Source: Botryotinia globosa
Taxonomy: Eukaryota > Ascomycota > Leotiomycetes > Helotiales > Sclerotiniaceae
Direction: 5' to 3'
Assembly (NCBI GenBank): GCA_014898425.1
Contig: RCSZ01000010.1
Location: 1,736,001-1,800,000, forward strand
DNA: 64,000 nucleotides
The notes under the pieces are model-generated. The model ran no database searches. It was given only the letters and a program-made list of their open reading frames with translations, and was not told the origin of the DNA. Every line of letters starts with the position of its first letter. The first letter of the stretch is position 1. Positions 48,001 through 58,221 of this stretch are shown here, piece after piece. The position numbers were made by a program, and so were the translations under genes.

Positions 48001-48420
48001 CCATCCCATCCCATCCCAAAATTCTCTTTCCAATTCCCTAACCTTTTCTTCCTTTCCCCTCTTCCCCCATTCTACCCTCCGAAATAAACTCCCTTCCTCC
48101 ATTGAACCCCTTTCCATTCTCATCCCATAACATCCATCTATCTACTAATCCATCAATCCATCCTCACATTTCCCTCCTCCCAAAAACTTCCAATCTCTAA
48201 CCTCTCATCCCCTGCTCCTCTTTTATCTCAATCTCAATCTCAATCTTAATCCCCAATCCCCAATTCCCAACCTCACCCCTCCCCTCTTTACAAACCCACA
48301 ACCACATATCACTTCCCCCCCTCTCCCTCCCCATCCCCATCCTCCCCCAACCCCCAACCCCCTAAAATTCATTCTCAATTCTCAGATCCCCATCCCACCC
48401 TCCCTCCCTCCACCATCCAT
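48001..48420. repeat. Low-complexity C/T/A tract almost devoid of G
   Basis: By hand count these 420 nt contain only four G, with runs such as CCATCCCATCCCATCCC and CCCCCAACCCCCAACCCCC. The opposite strand is therefore nearly C-free. The lower-grade tract extends from about 47640 to 48460. Confidence 0.9.
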
Positions 48421-48570
48421 CCCCTAAACCACCCCCTAAGCACAACAACCCAATTTCTCGAGTCAAGTAAATCATGACATCTATAATAACGTTATAGATT
48501 CAATACAAAGCAATAACCCAAGTGCACTTATGCCATCAACAAATATGAGATGATAATTTAGAAAATTGAG

Positions 48571-48574
<4 letters not shown>

Positions 48575-48610
<36 letters not shown>
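48575..48610. repeat. (AT)18 microsatellite
   Basis: Thirty-six alternating A/T bases, the second such run in this gene-free region. Confidence 0.97.
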
Positions 48611-48612
<2 letters not shown>

Positions 48613-48862
48613 GAATGACAAAATAACATAACAAGATATTCAAATGTTCTGAGATATACATATCCAAGTAATCTAACAGGTTCGTTCAAACACCCACCCA
48701 GATATTCAAACATTTCCGCACATTCACATTTCACCCCCTTCCCTTCCTCACGCTCTAAAACCCATCTCTCTAACACTAACAACAAAAAAAATCTCCAAAT
48801 TCATCTAATCAGATAACGCATATGTATATAGGTATAAAGTTCCCGAACCCCTTTTAATTCCC

Positions 48863-48928
48863 GTCCCTTCCTTTCCCGTCCCTTCCTTTCCCGTCCCTTC
48901 CTTTCCCTTCCCTTCCCTTCCCTTCCCT
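48863..48928. repeat. CCCTTCCTTTC-type polypyrimidine repeat
   Basis: Tandem units of CCCGTCCCTTCCTTT give way to CCCTT pentamers, again pyrimidine-rich on the + strand. Confidence 0.85.
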
Positions 48929-49266
48929 TATCAATCCTTACAACCCTACTCATATCCATATCCCAAGTTCTAGCGAAAGTGCAAAGAAAAACAAAAGTGC
49001 TTCCCCTCAAGTTCGTGAATCATGTAACGCCGCCAGCACAAACGCCTTCAAATGCAGTCAGTACAAACCCCATCGACTATCATTTTCTACTCGTAAAAAA
49101 AGGACCAGAACCCATCTCCTTTATTATTTGTACCGTTCTTCCTCTCTACACGATATGTAATATCGATATGCGTATGTACCCCTTATCCCCAACCGTCTAC
49201 CATGCATGTACCACACCTTCTCTATTACCCCTTTCCTATCCTGCAACCCTCTCTTCTGTACCCCCT

Positions 49267-52200
49267 CTACCAAGTATCCGGTCCAAAATGAGTACCTTCC
49301 GGAACCGTTTTATATGGACAAGCTTGCCAATCACACCCATTTTTATAAACTTCCGTTCCCCACCACTTGAAGTTATCCATCCATCCCGGATAGATGAATC
49401 CGAAAAACACGACTACTAATCCAAACGCAAGTCCGGAATCCAGAGCCGCACTCAGTGTCATTGTATATTTGGCCCACCAAGCCGAATGTCTCCTCTTGAT
49501 GACGTAATTGAAAAGATAGCATACGAGTGCCCAAACTGAAAAGTTGAGTCCCGTGGCCGGAGGAATCCACGATAGAGAACCAAATAAGACGGGAAGGTTA
49601 ATCTTCCTTACTATGCTGTTCTTTTTGTTGCGACAGTAGAGCCAAAGAATGATAGGCGCAATAGCACCAACGGGAAAACACCAAACGAGGGCCCGGTAAG
49701 TAGCGTTGGGACCGAAAAACTGACCAGGTCCTACGACTCCCCAAAGAATACTTCCATTAAAGTGTACACGGGCGAGGGGACAGACGAAACCGTTGATAGC
49801 TTGAGGAGTACAGATACCTGGAACATTGGCGAACATCCAATTGAGAACGCCAATTTGCGTCATGGAAGAAACAATGGTGGCTGCCATTTGAACTGAAAAT
49901 AAAATACGGGGCGGGATTTTCATGTAATGCCCAAGTTTCAGGTCGGATGAGAACTTTATTCCTTGAGAAGAGGAGATGTATCCATAGGTGACGAATACCA
50001 TATTTGCAACGGGACGGCCGGGGAAGACTGCACCACAAACCAATTGGCAAATAAGATAAATACTGCTATGTTGATTCGTAATAGCCATGACAATGCCTAT
50101 CGGAATAAAAAGAACGGTGCAGATCCCCAATGCGAGGAGTAAGCCGTACCACGGCAGATGCACGGGATAACTATCACACGGGTTAACATGATATACTTGA
50201 CCCAGAAATATGCAAGTACTTACTATTCCACGACGAAAATCCCAACTGCGAGCATAGATACGAATGTAATCAGATACCAAGTCATTGGTGCATCTTTATA
50301 CCTTCTCATAAGCCTATTGTGCACATCTTCCTGACTAATAATATCATTCATATACGATGGAGTTCTTTCAAGATTCAGCCTATGGCTGTTCGCCGAGGCG
50401 CCTCTTCTATGCCCGTTTCCATTCGATGCAGGTACAGGATCATAGGCAGGTTTAGTTTCCCCTTCAACCTCCTTTAAGGATCTTTTCCATTGTTTCCATA
50501 TATCTCGACCATGCCAACATGTGGTATGTGTTAATAACGAGGCAAGAGCAGCGAACTGAAGTCCGTAGCTGAGAACATAAGTTATGGGTAAAAACACACG
50601 ACTATAGTTCTCGTAGGCTTCCTTATTAAAGAGGAAATCCGAAGTCAAGATTTTGCTTACATCGTATATCTTTCCGGTATTGTCGAAAACCGAAGAGGAT
50701 AGAATCGGCATGTAAGAGGAAAAGAAAATATTTTTATAGTAGGCAATTGGCGCAAGAATCCACATCACAATGACGAGACCTCCAACAACATTCATCGCAG
50801 CCCAAAATGGAGTTAGTAGTGGTGATCCAATATATGCAATCTGAGCCCAATCGAAAGTGACGGGAAAAAGGCCAAGTCCCGAAGCCACACCAAACAGATT
50901 CGCAACAATGACATTCTTTGGTGCAAACCAAGTTATGACACTGAAGTAACTCAATGCTGGCATCAACAAACCAGGCAAGAAGTAAAACATAAAAGAACCA
51001 AACCAAACGACGAAAAAGAACTTCCATCGAGTAATTTTCCAACCATTAGCTATTGTGTTTTCCTCTTTGTGTAATGTTGTGAACATGGCTGCAGACATCA
51101 AAGTTCCGGGCCATAACATACCACCAGGTCGAACCAAGAAGCGTCTAGTGAGGCCTGCAAAAGCATATCCCAATATCTGTGTGGAAAGAATGAGGAGCAG
51201 CTGATACATGATACTGACTTTCTGGTTGTAAAAGTGTGTTTGTTCAACAATGACATCTGTTGCGAATGCAAAGCCGAAAGAAACGTTACTGCTGATGTAG
51301 ACGCAGCTGTGTTCCTTTTCATTCCATTTCCCTTGTGCCAACCATAATCTCAATCGCCGTAAGCCGGTAGCGGGCTTACCACTGGAGTCATTACATTTGA
51401 GGGTTGCAGTTCGATGCCCATCCACAAATTCTTCTTCCGGGTCGTCTCGTCTTTTGAGGAGCCCGTCCCACATTAATCCAAGCGGGTGTACAAGTAGAAG
51501 TGCGATAACTGGTGTAATAGAAACGCTAGGGTATCGCAAGGAGAAGAAAAGATTTGTTGAAGAACCAAGTATAGCAAAAAGCATAGAAAGTGCCCACATT
51601 CGAGGGGTGTTGATTGATAGAGTTGTGTTATCGATGGCAGATACAGAAGCGCGAACTTGGGCGTAGGGAGAATTGTCTGGTGGATCTTCATCGTCGATCG
51701 AATACCCCTCGTCATCCTCGTCGTCATCTAGCAGCGCTTCCTCTGTATCTTCCTCTGTTGAAATAGAATCCGAATCTGCATTACGAATTTTTATTGGGGA
51801 AGCCACAAGCTCGGCTTCTTCTGACCCATCATTTTGTGTGTTGCTTCCTGTACGATTTCTCGTTCGCGAAGTCGAACCAGCATTCGCAGATGAAGAGGGG
51901 CGCGAATTTGATTTGGTAGATTTGAATGTTGCCGCGCTGCTAGAATTCCTCAAATTTCTGAGGGCCGATGAACTCTTTTTCCTCTTCTCCCTTCTTGTGT
52001 GAATCTCTTCCTCCTCCTCGCTATTCTCTGACGATGCGCCCACAGGAGCTGCTCCATATGATCCTGTGCCGAATCCGGGCGCGGAGCGTAACAAGAGGGG
52101 TGTTTTGGACATGAGTCTATGTATTTTTTGAAAGATGTTTGGCAGGCTTATATTCTCATCTGCTAGATTGTGCCGTAGAGCATCGTCTTCTGTCTCTGCA

Positions 52201-52502
52201 GAATCTCGTGTATGTCGTCTAAGAAGGTTAGAGTTAGATTCAGGATAGAGTTCTTCGTCGTCGTCGTCGTCGTCGTCGTCAGCCTTGTTGTGCCTCGTTG
52301 AACGATAGCGATAGTGATTCAAACTCTGATTGTTTGAATGAAGCAATTCAGCTGGTGGTAGTTGCCTACCAGTAAGATTTGACTTGGAGGGCTGAAGAAA
52401 ATCAAGGAGGACACCCGAGCCTTCTATATTACAGTCAGAGGAGTCACCCGATCCTCTACTTCTGCCGCCTGTTGCGGAAACGTGAGGTAGGCGGGATGTC
52501 AT
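49267..52502 (-). CDS. OPT-family oligopeptide transporter with long acidic N-terminus
   Basis: 1060 residues from exons 52502-50224 and 50170-49267 (one 53-bp intron). Residues 1 to about 330 are hydrophilic, with an Asp run (ADDDDDDDDEE), Glu runs, RREKRKKSSS and other low-complexity segments. A polytopic region of about 12-16 helices follows. Family features include LRYPSVSITPVIALLLVHPLG, IVEQTHFYNQ, YAFAGLTRRFLVRP, MLWPGTLMSAAMF, PALSYFSVITWFAPKN, LGLFPVTFDWAQIAYIGSPL, VCGAVFPGRPVANM, and FNGSILWGVVGPGQFFGP near the C-terminus. OPT proteins import small peptides, glutathione or metal-chelate conjugates by proton symport. The N-terminal cytoplasmic domain is longer than usual and is probably regulatory. 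The Asp run is encoded by a GTC/GAC trinucleotide repeat at about 52254-52281. Confidence 0.92.
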
Positions 52503-52788
52503 ATGCAGCTAGGAGGCATTGTTGCACGTTGTCAGGCCCCACTGAGACATATGAAGGGGGGAGCCCTTTTTCGCGAAGAATTTGAAGCTAGGAAGGAAGC
52601 TTAGTTGGCGGGAATTGGCTGATGGGTGGGATACTGGTAAGAGGACTGGGTACTCGATGACGGGTAATTTTGGTAGGTTAGGGGGAAAGTTATTCCTTGC
52701 GGAAGAGGCGGTAATGGTGATTCGTGCAACGGCGATGTGTGTTCCCCTCGATGGTTGAGTCGATTGAGAGATAGATGGATAGATAGAC

Positions 52789-52830
<42 letters not shown>
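52789..52830. repeat. (AGAT)n microsatellite upstream of the OPT gene
   Basis: Ten and a half uninterrupted AGAT units, beginning about 290 bp upstream of the OPT start codon, probably in its promoter or 5' UTR. Imperfect units continue out to 52769. Confidence 0.95.
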
Positions 52831-53829
52831 CAATGTGATGGAAATAATACACGATAACCGGTTATGTAGAGCCTCGTAGATGATGATAATGATACTAGGT
52901 AACAAGAGCCTCTTCCACCTTTGGAATCTTTTTCTATCTGATGTTAATTTCGCAATTTGATTGATTGATATGCAGCAAAAGTTACAAGCAAAAATTGAAT
53001 CCCTGAAAAAAGCTTGGAAATCATCTGCAGCAATGCATCAATATCACACATTATGCCGACTAAAAATTTACATGGCATCCGTAGAAAAAGAGTACGTCGT
53101 ATGTGTAGATCCGGTCTTATCTGATCTTTGAGATTATGAGATTATGAGATTATGAAAGTTTCGGGTGCAACGTGCGAGAAAGTGCAATGACATTTCTGAT
53201 AAAGGAATGAATATTGGATAATGAACATTCAAGATTCAAGATTCATAGCTGTTGTCTCATTGTTGGTGGATACAAGCACACAAAGAGCTTCGGACGAGAG
53301 TCAAGAGAGGTATAAAGGACTCGTCAGGATTGTAGTGTAGCATCGGGATTCCTTACTGATTGTAGCCAAGGCATAGTTTGATATATCCGAGTTAATATAA
53401 GAAGTCCTGTAGAAGTCTGACTCGCCTGCTTCGTCTACCTCGTCTATTTACATACTACAGTAGGAATGATACCTACCGAGTGGGCATCGGTGTGTGTGAC
53501 TATTTATTCTATTCATGTAGGAGGGAGGGACTGACTCTTGTCATGAATTATTGCTGTATCGACTTCTTTCCCCTCTCCCTCTCCCTCTCCCTCTCCGTTC
53601 CCCTCCCCCCAGCCAGCACAGGCACTGTGTTCAATTGATGAATGGATGGATGGTGGATGGTGGATGGTGGATGGTGGATGGATGTATTGATTGCTATTTG
53701 GTAGCTACTAGGTACTCTGGCGGGGTAAAATTCGGCTGATCTGATAAGAAAAGAGGGACTTTGATTTTCTCTTTTCTCTTTTCTCTTTTCTGTCTTTTGT
53801 TTTTTGTCTTTTGTCTTTCCTTCACTCTT

Positions 53830-54266
53830 CACACCCTTCACTCCATTCTGCTTATCTAACAGACTCTCACACCCTTCACTCTACTCTGCTTACCTAGCAG
53901 ACTCTCCTTCACTCTACTCTGCTTACCTAATAGACTCTCACACTCTGCTTACCTAACAGACTCTCACACTCTTCACTCCACTCTGCTTACCTAACAGATT
54001 CTCACACCCTTTACTTCACTCTATTTATCTAATAGACTCTTATACTCTTCACTCTACTCTACTTACCTAACAAACTCTTATATCTTTCATTTCATTCTAT
54101 TTATTTAATAAACTCTTATATTCTTTATTCTATTTTATTTATTTAATAAACTCTTATATTCTTTATTCTATTTTATTTATTTAATAAACTCTTATATCCT
54201 TCATTCTATTCTATTTACCTAACAGACTCTCACACTTCACTCCACTCTGCTTACCTAACAGACTCT
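53830..54266. repeat. 38-bp tandem array, about 12 copies, C-to-T degraded in the centre
   Basis: The anchor GACTCT or AACTCT recurs at a 38-bp spacing: 53862, 53900, then 53933 and 53959 after deletions, 53997, 54035, 54073, 54111, 54149, 54187, 54225 and 54261. Outer copies read like CACACCCTTCACTC... and CTGCTTACCTAACAGACTCT. Copies between about 54079 and 54192 have lost most C and G; those at 54117-54154 and 54155-54192 are identical to each other. Confidence 0.93.
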
Positions 54267-54750
54267 CTCTCACGCCAAATTTACGTCACATTGCATTCTA
54301 TCACGTGATCACAAAACATAAGCCTCAATTGATGTGATTTCGAAAGTCTATCTATCTACTACCTTCCTCACATTATCTGCATCAATTACTCCGTAAATCA
54401 AAAGATACCACAACATGCTCTTCACTTCACACTTGGATTCAAATCTTCAAAAGTTCTCTTGTTGTTACACTCAAGTTTGAGACTCACAGACTTCTTCCTT
54501 GTTGAAAAGCTTGTTTTGATAAATGATACAAAAAGATTTGGTGCTTCTCGACCTTATCATCCACCATTTTGGCACTTTGGCACTGACGAAACACTGCCTC
54601 ACCAAGTGTTTGGTGGCCTGATTACCGACCTACCTACCTACCTACCTATCTACCTTCTCTGCTTTTCCACCTCAATTCAATAAAAGTCATCGCAATCCAC
54701 CCACCAACAATAATCCTACTTTATATGGTCAATCACTCAATCCTTCAATC

Positions 54751-55452
54751 ATGGCACACTTTTCGGGTGTAGGTGCTTTCTTCATCATAGTTCTGATCGT
54801 CGCTGTCATCGGAGGGGTGGCTTGGATTGTTTACACACATTTGCGCGCACGACGATTAGGCTTACCACAACCATCCTTATCATCTTACAATCCATTCAAA
54901 GGCGGATCTGATCGATATGGAGCATCGGGCTCGGGACAAGGGGGAGTGGTCGGATGGGTGAAGGATAAAGTTAATGGATTAAAGAATCGCAATAAGCGAT
55001 CAGCCGGAGGAGCATATGAGGAACCTTTAAGCAGCAACGTACGCGGTCGTGCAGCAAATCGCGGTTTCGGTCCGCTGGATCCGGATGATGCTTGGGATGC
55101 CCGAGTCGGAACAGAAGCTGATGCATATGGACCTGGCGGATATTTCGAGGAACAAGAGCTTGGGTTACATGGTGGTCATTCGGGAGCTGCGGGAACGTCG
55201 GGTACGGGACCTGGATTCTCAAGTCCTCCTCGTGGCAGAAGCTTAAGTCGCGAGCCGGAACCATATGTCGGAGGATCAAAAGCTGGGCTCGACAGACGTT
55301 ATGATGAGGAGATGGGAGTACAATCTGTGAATAACCCTTTCGACCATCCATCCGAATTGAGGGGTGTTAGTCCAAGACCAATGGACACAAAAAAAAAGGC
55401 GCATGATGATAATCATTCGGAGAGAAGGTCAATGTTTAGAGAGAACATGTAA
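54751..55452 (+). CDS. Single-pass membrane protein of unknown function
   Basis: Intronless, 233 residues. A membrane helix near the start (VGAFFIIVLIVAVIGGVAWIV) is followed by a basic flank (THLRARRLGLPQPSLSSYNPF), so a long cytoplasmic tail is likely. The tail is Gly/Arg/Pro-rich and probably disordered, with short motifs recurring in fungal relatives of this layout: GWVKDKVNGLKNR, RGFGPLDPDDAWDARVG, YFEEQELGL, VNNPFDHP, and a C-terminal SERRSMFREN. Orthologues are often named acid-phosphatase-like, but no phosphatase motif is present. It lies about 480 bp downstream of the 38-bp array, and TACC repeats sit just upstream. Confidence 0.75.
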   Translation: MAHFSGVGAFFIIVLIVAVIGGVAWIVYTHLRARRLGLPQPSLSSYNPFKGGSDRYGASGSGQGGVVGWVKDKVNGLKNRNKRSAGGAYEEPLSSNVRGRAANRGFGPLDPDDAWDARVGTEADAYGPGGYFEEQELGLHGGHSGAAGTSGTGPGFSSPPRGRSLSREPEPYVGGSKAGLDRRYDEEMGVQSVNNPFDHPSELRGVSPRPMDTKKKAHDDNHSERRSMFRENM

Positions 55453-56161
55453 GATGGCAACGGGTGGAGGTTATGATTTCTGAATGGCGATACGGTACAA
55501 TGGGCGAATGGATTTTGCGATACTCCAGGGCAGGCTGTACTTATACGGAGCAAAGAAAGTTTACGAATGCACATCCTATTTCAAAATCTGTCCACAATTT
55601 CTTCTACACGCTTGAGCAACGAAGATCTGAGACCAGAGAACCGGAAGACATTCTTGGGTGCTTCGACTTTGCTGAAGCTGTGTATAATCCTGGCATTTTT
55701 AGATTAGGTATTTTTAGTTCTGTTCTAGATGAATGAAAGGCCTCATGGACTAATATACATATACCTGTTTTGGACCTCCACTGGCAGACACGTTTTCTGC
55801 CCCTATCCCGAAGGGGCTGCGGTGCTGCATCATCACATCCAAGTCAGTGGAAGCCGCTAACAACTTCACCCAAACCTGTCTCTTGTCTTTCTCTTATCTT
55901 GTTTGTACCGCGCGGGCTATGGTCAAGTGGAATATGAATAGTCCCTGACATAATCTCCCACCAGTTCCTGCTCCGAGAGCTTCCCACGTGCTGATAAGAT
56001 AGCTTCCCAGCTGCCCCTCTGACCCCACTTTGGAGCTCATTTGTCCAACCCCTTACATCACATCCAAAGAGCGTTCTTCTTTTGAATATTATTTACTCTA
56101 CTTTATCCTTTTCTACTCCTAACCAAATCTCAATTCTACATTCTTTTAGCAAATCTCCAAG
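55453..56161. promoter_or_regulatory. Upstream region of the inositol monophosphatase gene
   Basis: 709 bp. It contains a small hairpin at 55799-55817 (GCCCCT, loop ATCCCGA, AGGGGC) whose arms match the stress-response element AGGGG in both directions. The 60 bp before the start are pyrimidine-rich. A 90-codon ORF (55464-55736) looks random. Confidence 0.4.
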
Positions 56162-57137
56162 ATGGCCGCAGTTAACCTCCAAGAGATTCACGATCTCTTG
56201 ATCGACATTGCTCAAGAAGCAGGTCGTATGATTATGTCCGCAACCCCTTCATACTTGAGCTCTGGGACCAAGATGAACAGTAAGTGAATCACAATCATAC
56301 CTCCTTTTATCACTTCCTAATCGCTTCTGTATAATCGCTTCTAACAGCTCTCCCTTTACAGCTGCCGATCTTGTAACCGAAACCGACAAAGCAGTCGAAG
56401 CAATGGTCTCCGCCCGCCTTACCGCCGCCTACCCAACCTATTCCTTCATTGGCGAGGAGACATTCGTCAAAGGAGAAACTAAACTCACTTCCGCCCCAAC
56501 ATTCATATGCGATCCCATTGATGGCACAACAAACTTCGTCCATGCATATCCCGCATTTTGTATCTCTCTTGGCTTCGTCGTTGACAAAGTTCCCAGTGTA
56601 GGAGTGGTGTATAACCCCTTCACTGGTGACCTCTTCACAGGAATCAAGGGTCACGGCTCATTTGTAACTCGTAAGGATGGAGAGAAATTCAGCCTGCCAC
56701 TCAAAAAAGAGCCAGAACCATTAAAAGATTTGAGCACCTGTCTTGTAACCGCAGAATGGGGTTCAGATCGCTCAGGGCATAATTTCGATCTCAAATGCGA
56801 CGTCTTTAGAAAATTATCTGCTGCAAAAGAAGATGGAGGCGCAATGGTACATTCACTTAGGAGTTTGGGAAGCGCAGCTTTGAATTTGGTACATGTTGCT
56901 AGTGGGCAACAAGATGTTTTTTGGGAGGGAGGTTGTTGGGCTTGGGATGTTGCAGCTGGGTGGTGTATTTTGGTTGAAGCTGGAGGCATTATGGTTGGTG
57001 GTAATCCTGGGGAGTGGAATTGTGAGGTTGATGGGAGGAAATATATGGCAATCAGAGGAGCGCCTAGTGGGCAGAAGGATATTGTGGAGGAGATGTGGGG
57101 GGTAATTGGGGATAGAAAAATGAACTATGAGAGTTAG
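56162..57137 (+). CDS. Inositol monophosphatase-family phosphatase
   Basis: 297 residues from exons 56162-56279 and 56362-57137 (intron 82 bp). Mg-dependent, lithium-sensitive phosphatase family that hydrolyses inositol-1-phosphate to myo-inositol for phosphoinositide synthesis. Motifs: VTETDKAVE, GEET (residues 70-73), metal-binding DPIDGTTNF (residues 90-98), and WAWDVAAGWCILVEAGG with the third metal ligand Asp. Cytosolic, without a targeting signal. The size fits the roughly 270-300-residue family. QutG-like members of quinate clusters share this fold, but no quinate genes are nearby, so a housekeeping role is preferred. Confidence 0.93.
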
Positions 57138-58221
57138 GCGGGGGAATTGAGAGATGATATGATACCCGGACCCATACCTGGATGAGAATTAACATACAAG
57201 ATTTTATGATTAGACGAAATTAAAAGTATCCTTTTTTCAACGTCGTAGAGATTTTGATATGGAATGCCTCATACAGCGTTTTACTGCTAGTGCAGATTGA
57301 CACGGGACGTATTTTCATTGCTCTTATATATCTCACATTTCAGTAATTTCTATCATTTTACTTTGAATTGGTGGTCAGATATCCACTACATCCATCCCCC
57401 TAACCCTTCGCCTAATCTTTGGCAGAATTCTCAAATCAAGGCAGTTCCATCTTAGAGATACCTCACCGAGGCCGAGAAGATTCTTTATTGACGTTAGTGC
57501 CCTTTCGATTGTTTGATCAAAACCCCTTTTCACTTTTAAAGAAAAAGAAAAAGAAGAAGGATTTTTATTTTTTAGTTTTTGAACAATCACTTAAAGTATT
57601 CAATTCACCACTATGCTATCATGGTATGAGAGTATCCCATGCAATTCTTCTGAAGGAAATGCCTCAAGAATTGAGAAAAGCCAGTTCTTTATTTTTTGTA
57701 GGTAGGTATGTATGTATGCTTTCTAAAGGTTAAACTAGGTGGGTAGGTATGTGTGGTAAGGACAGACGGAATATCGAATCCCAAGCTGGAGAAAGGAATA
57801 TTCTTTTTTTTTTGGATGAATGAATGAAATGGAGATGAATTGAAATGAATTGAAATGAATTGAAATGAATTGAAATGAATTGAAATGAATTGAAATGAAT
57901 TGAAATGAATTGAAATGAATTGAAATGAATTGAAATGAACCGAAATGAATCGAAAATGAATGAGAAAATCATCGTGTGTGATAGGAGCGGGAATGAAAAA
58001 TCAAAATTTATTCAATGAGTTGGCGTGTCCTCCATCTCTTCATGTATGTATATCAATACTGAAGCTGTACCATCTCTCTCTCCTCTCTCTCTCCCTTTCC
58101 CTTTCCCTCTCTCCTCTCTCCTCTCTCCCCTATCTCTCTATGTCGATTTCTTTCTTTTTTCCCCTTCAAGATAGGAGGAGAGTGTGCGTGCTGATTTGGA
58201 GTGGAGTGGCATGTGCTGATT
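57138..58221. other. Convergent spacer with a 10-bp minisatellite
   Basis: Between the 3' ends of the phosphatase and the Lys-His-Asp repeat gene. It holds the repeat at 57841-57950, an A-rich tract near 57540-57560 and a CT/CCCTTT-rich stretch at 58072-58140. Confidence 0.45.
57841..57950. repeat. 10-bp minisatellite, about 11 copies of TGAAATGAAT
   Basis: Nine perfect consecutive copies are followed by two copies with one change each (TGAAATGAAC, CGAAATGAAT); degenerate copies lie on both sides (57817-57840, 57951-57962). Confidence 0.96.

Larger units (their letters stand above)
44146..49266. other. 5.1-kb gene-free region between convergent genes
   Basis: The flanking GPCR (+) and OPT (-) genes both end here, so neither promoter lies inside. 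No ORF with protein character was found. Contents are simple repeats: TTATC pentamers near 47640-47672, (AT)n at 47760-47793 and 48575-48610, CTAT at 47925-47948, a G-depleted tract at about 47640-48460, and CCCTTCCTTTC-type repeats at 48863-48928. Confidence 0.5.
52503..54750. other. 2.25-kb repeat-rich divergent spacer
   Basis: Contains the OPT upstream region with an AGAT microsatellite, CCCTCT and GGATGGT repeats (53563-53600, 53640-53682), a TTTTCTC tract (53768-53795), the 38-bp tandem array at 53830-54266, and a TACC run at 54638-54655. No gene recognised. Confidence 0.5.

Noticed and set aside
47589..48041. 150-codon plus-strand ORF
   Set aside because: It runs through the AT microsatellite and pyrimidine-rich repeats; composition alone explains the open frame.
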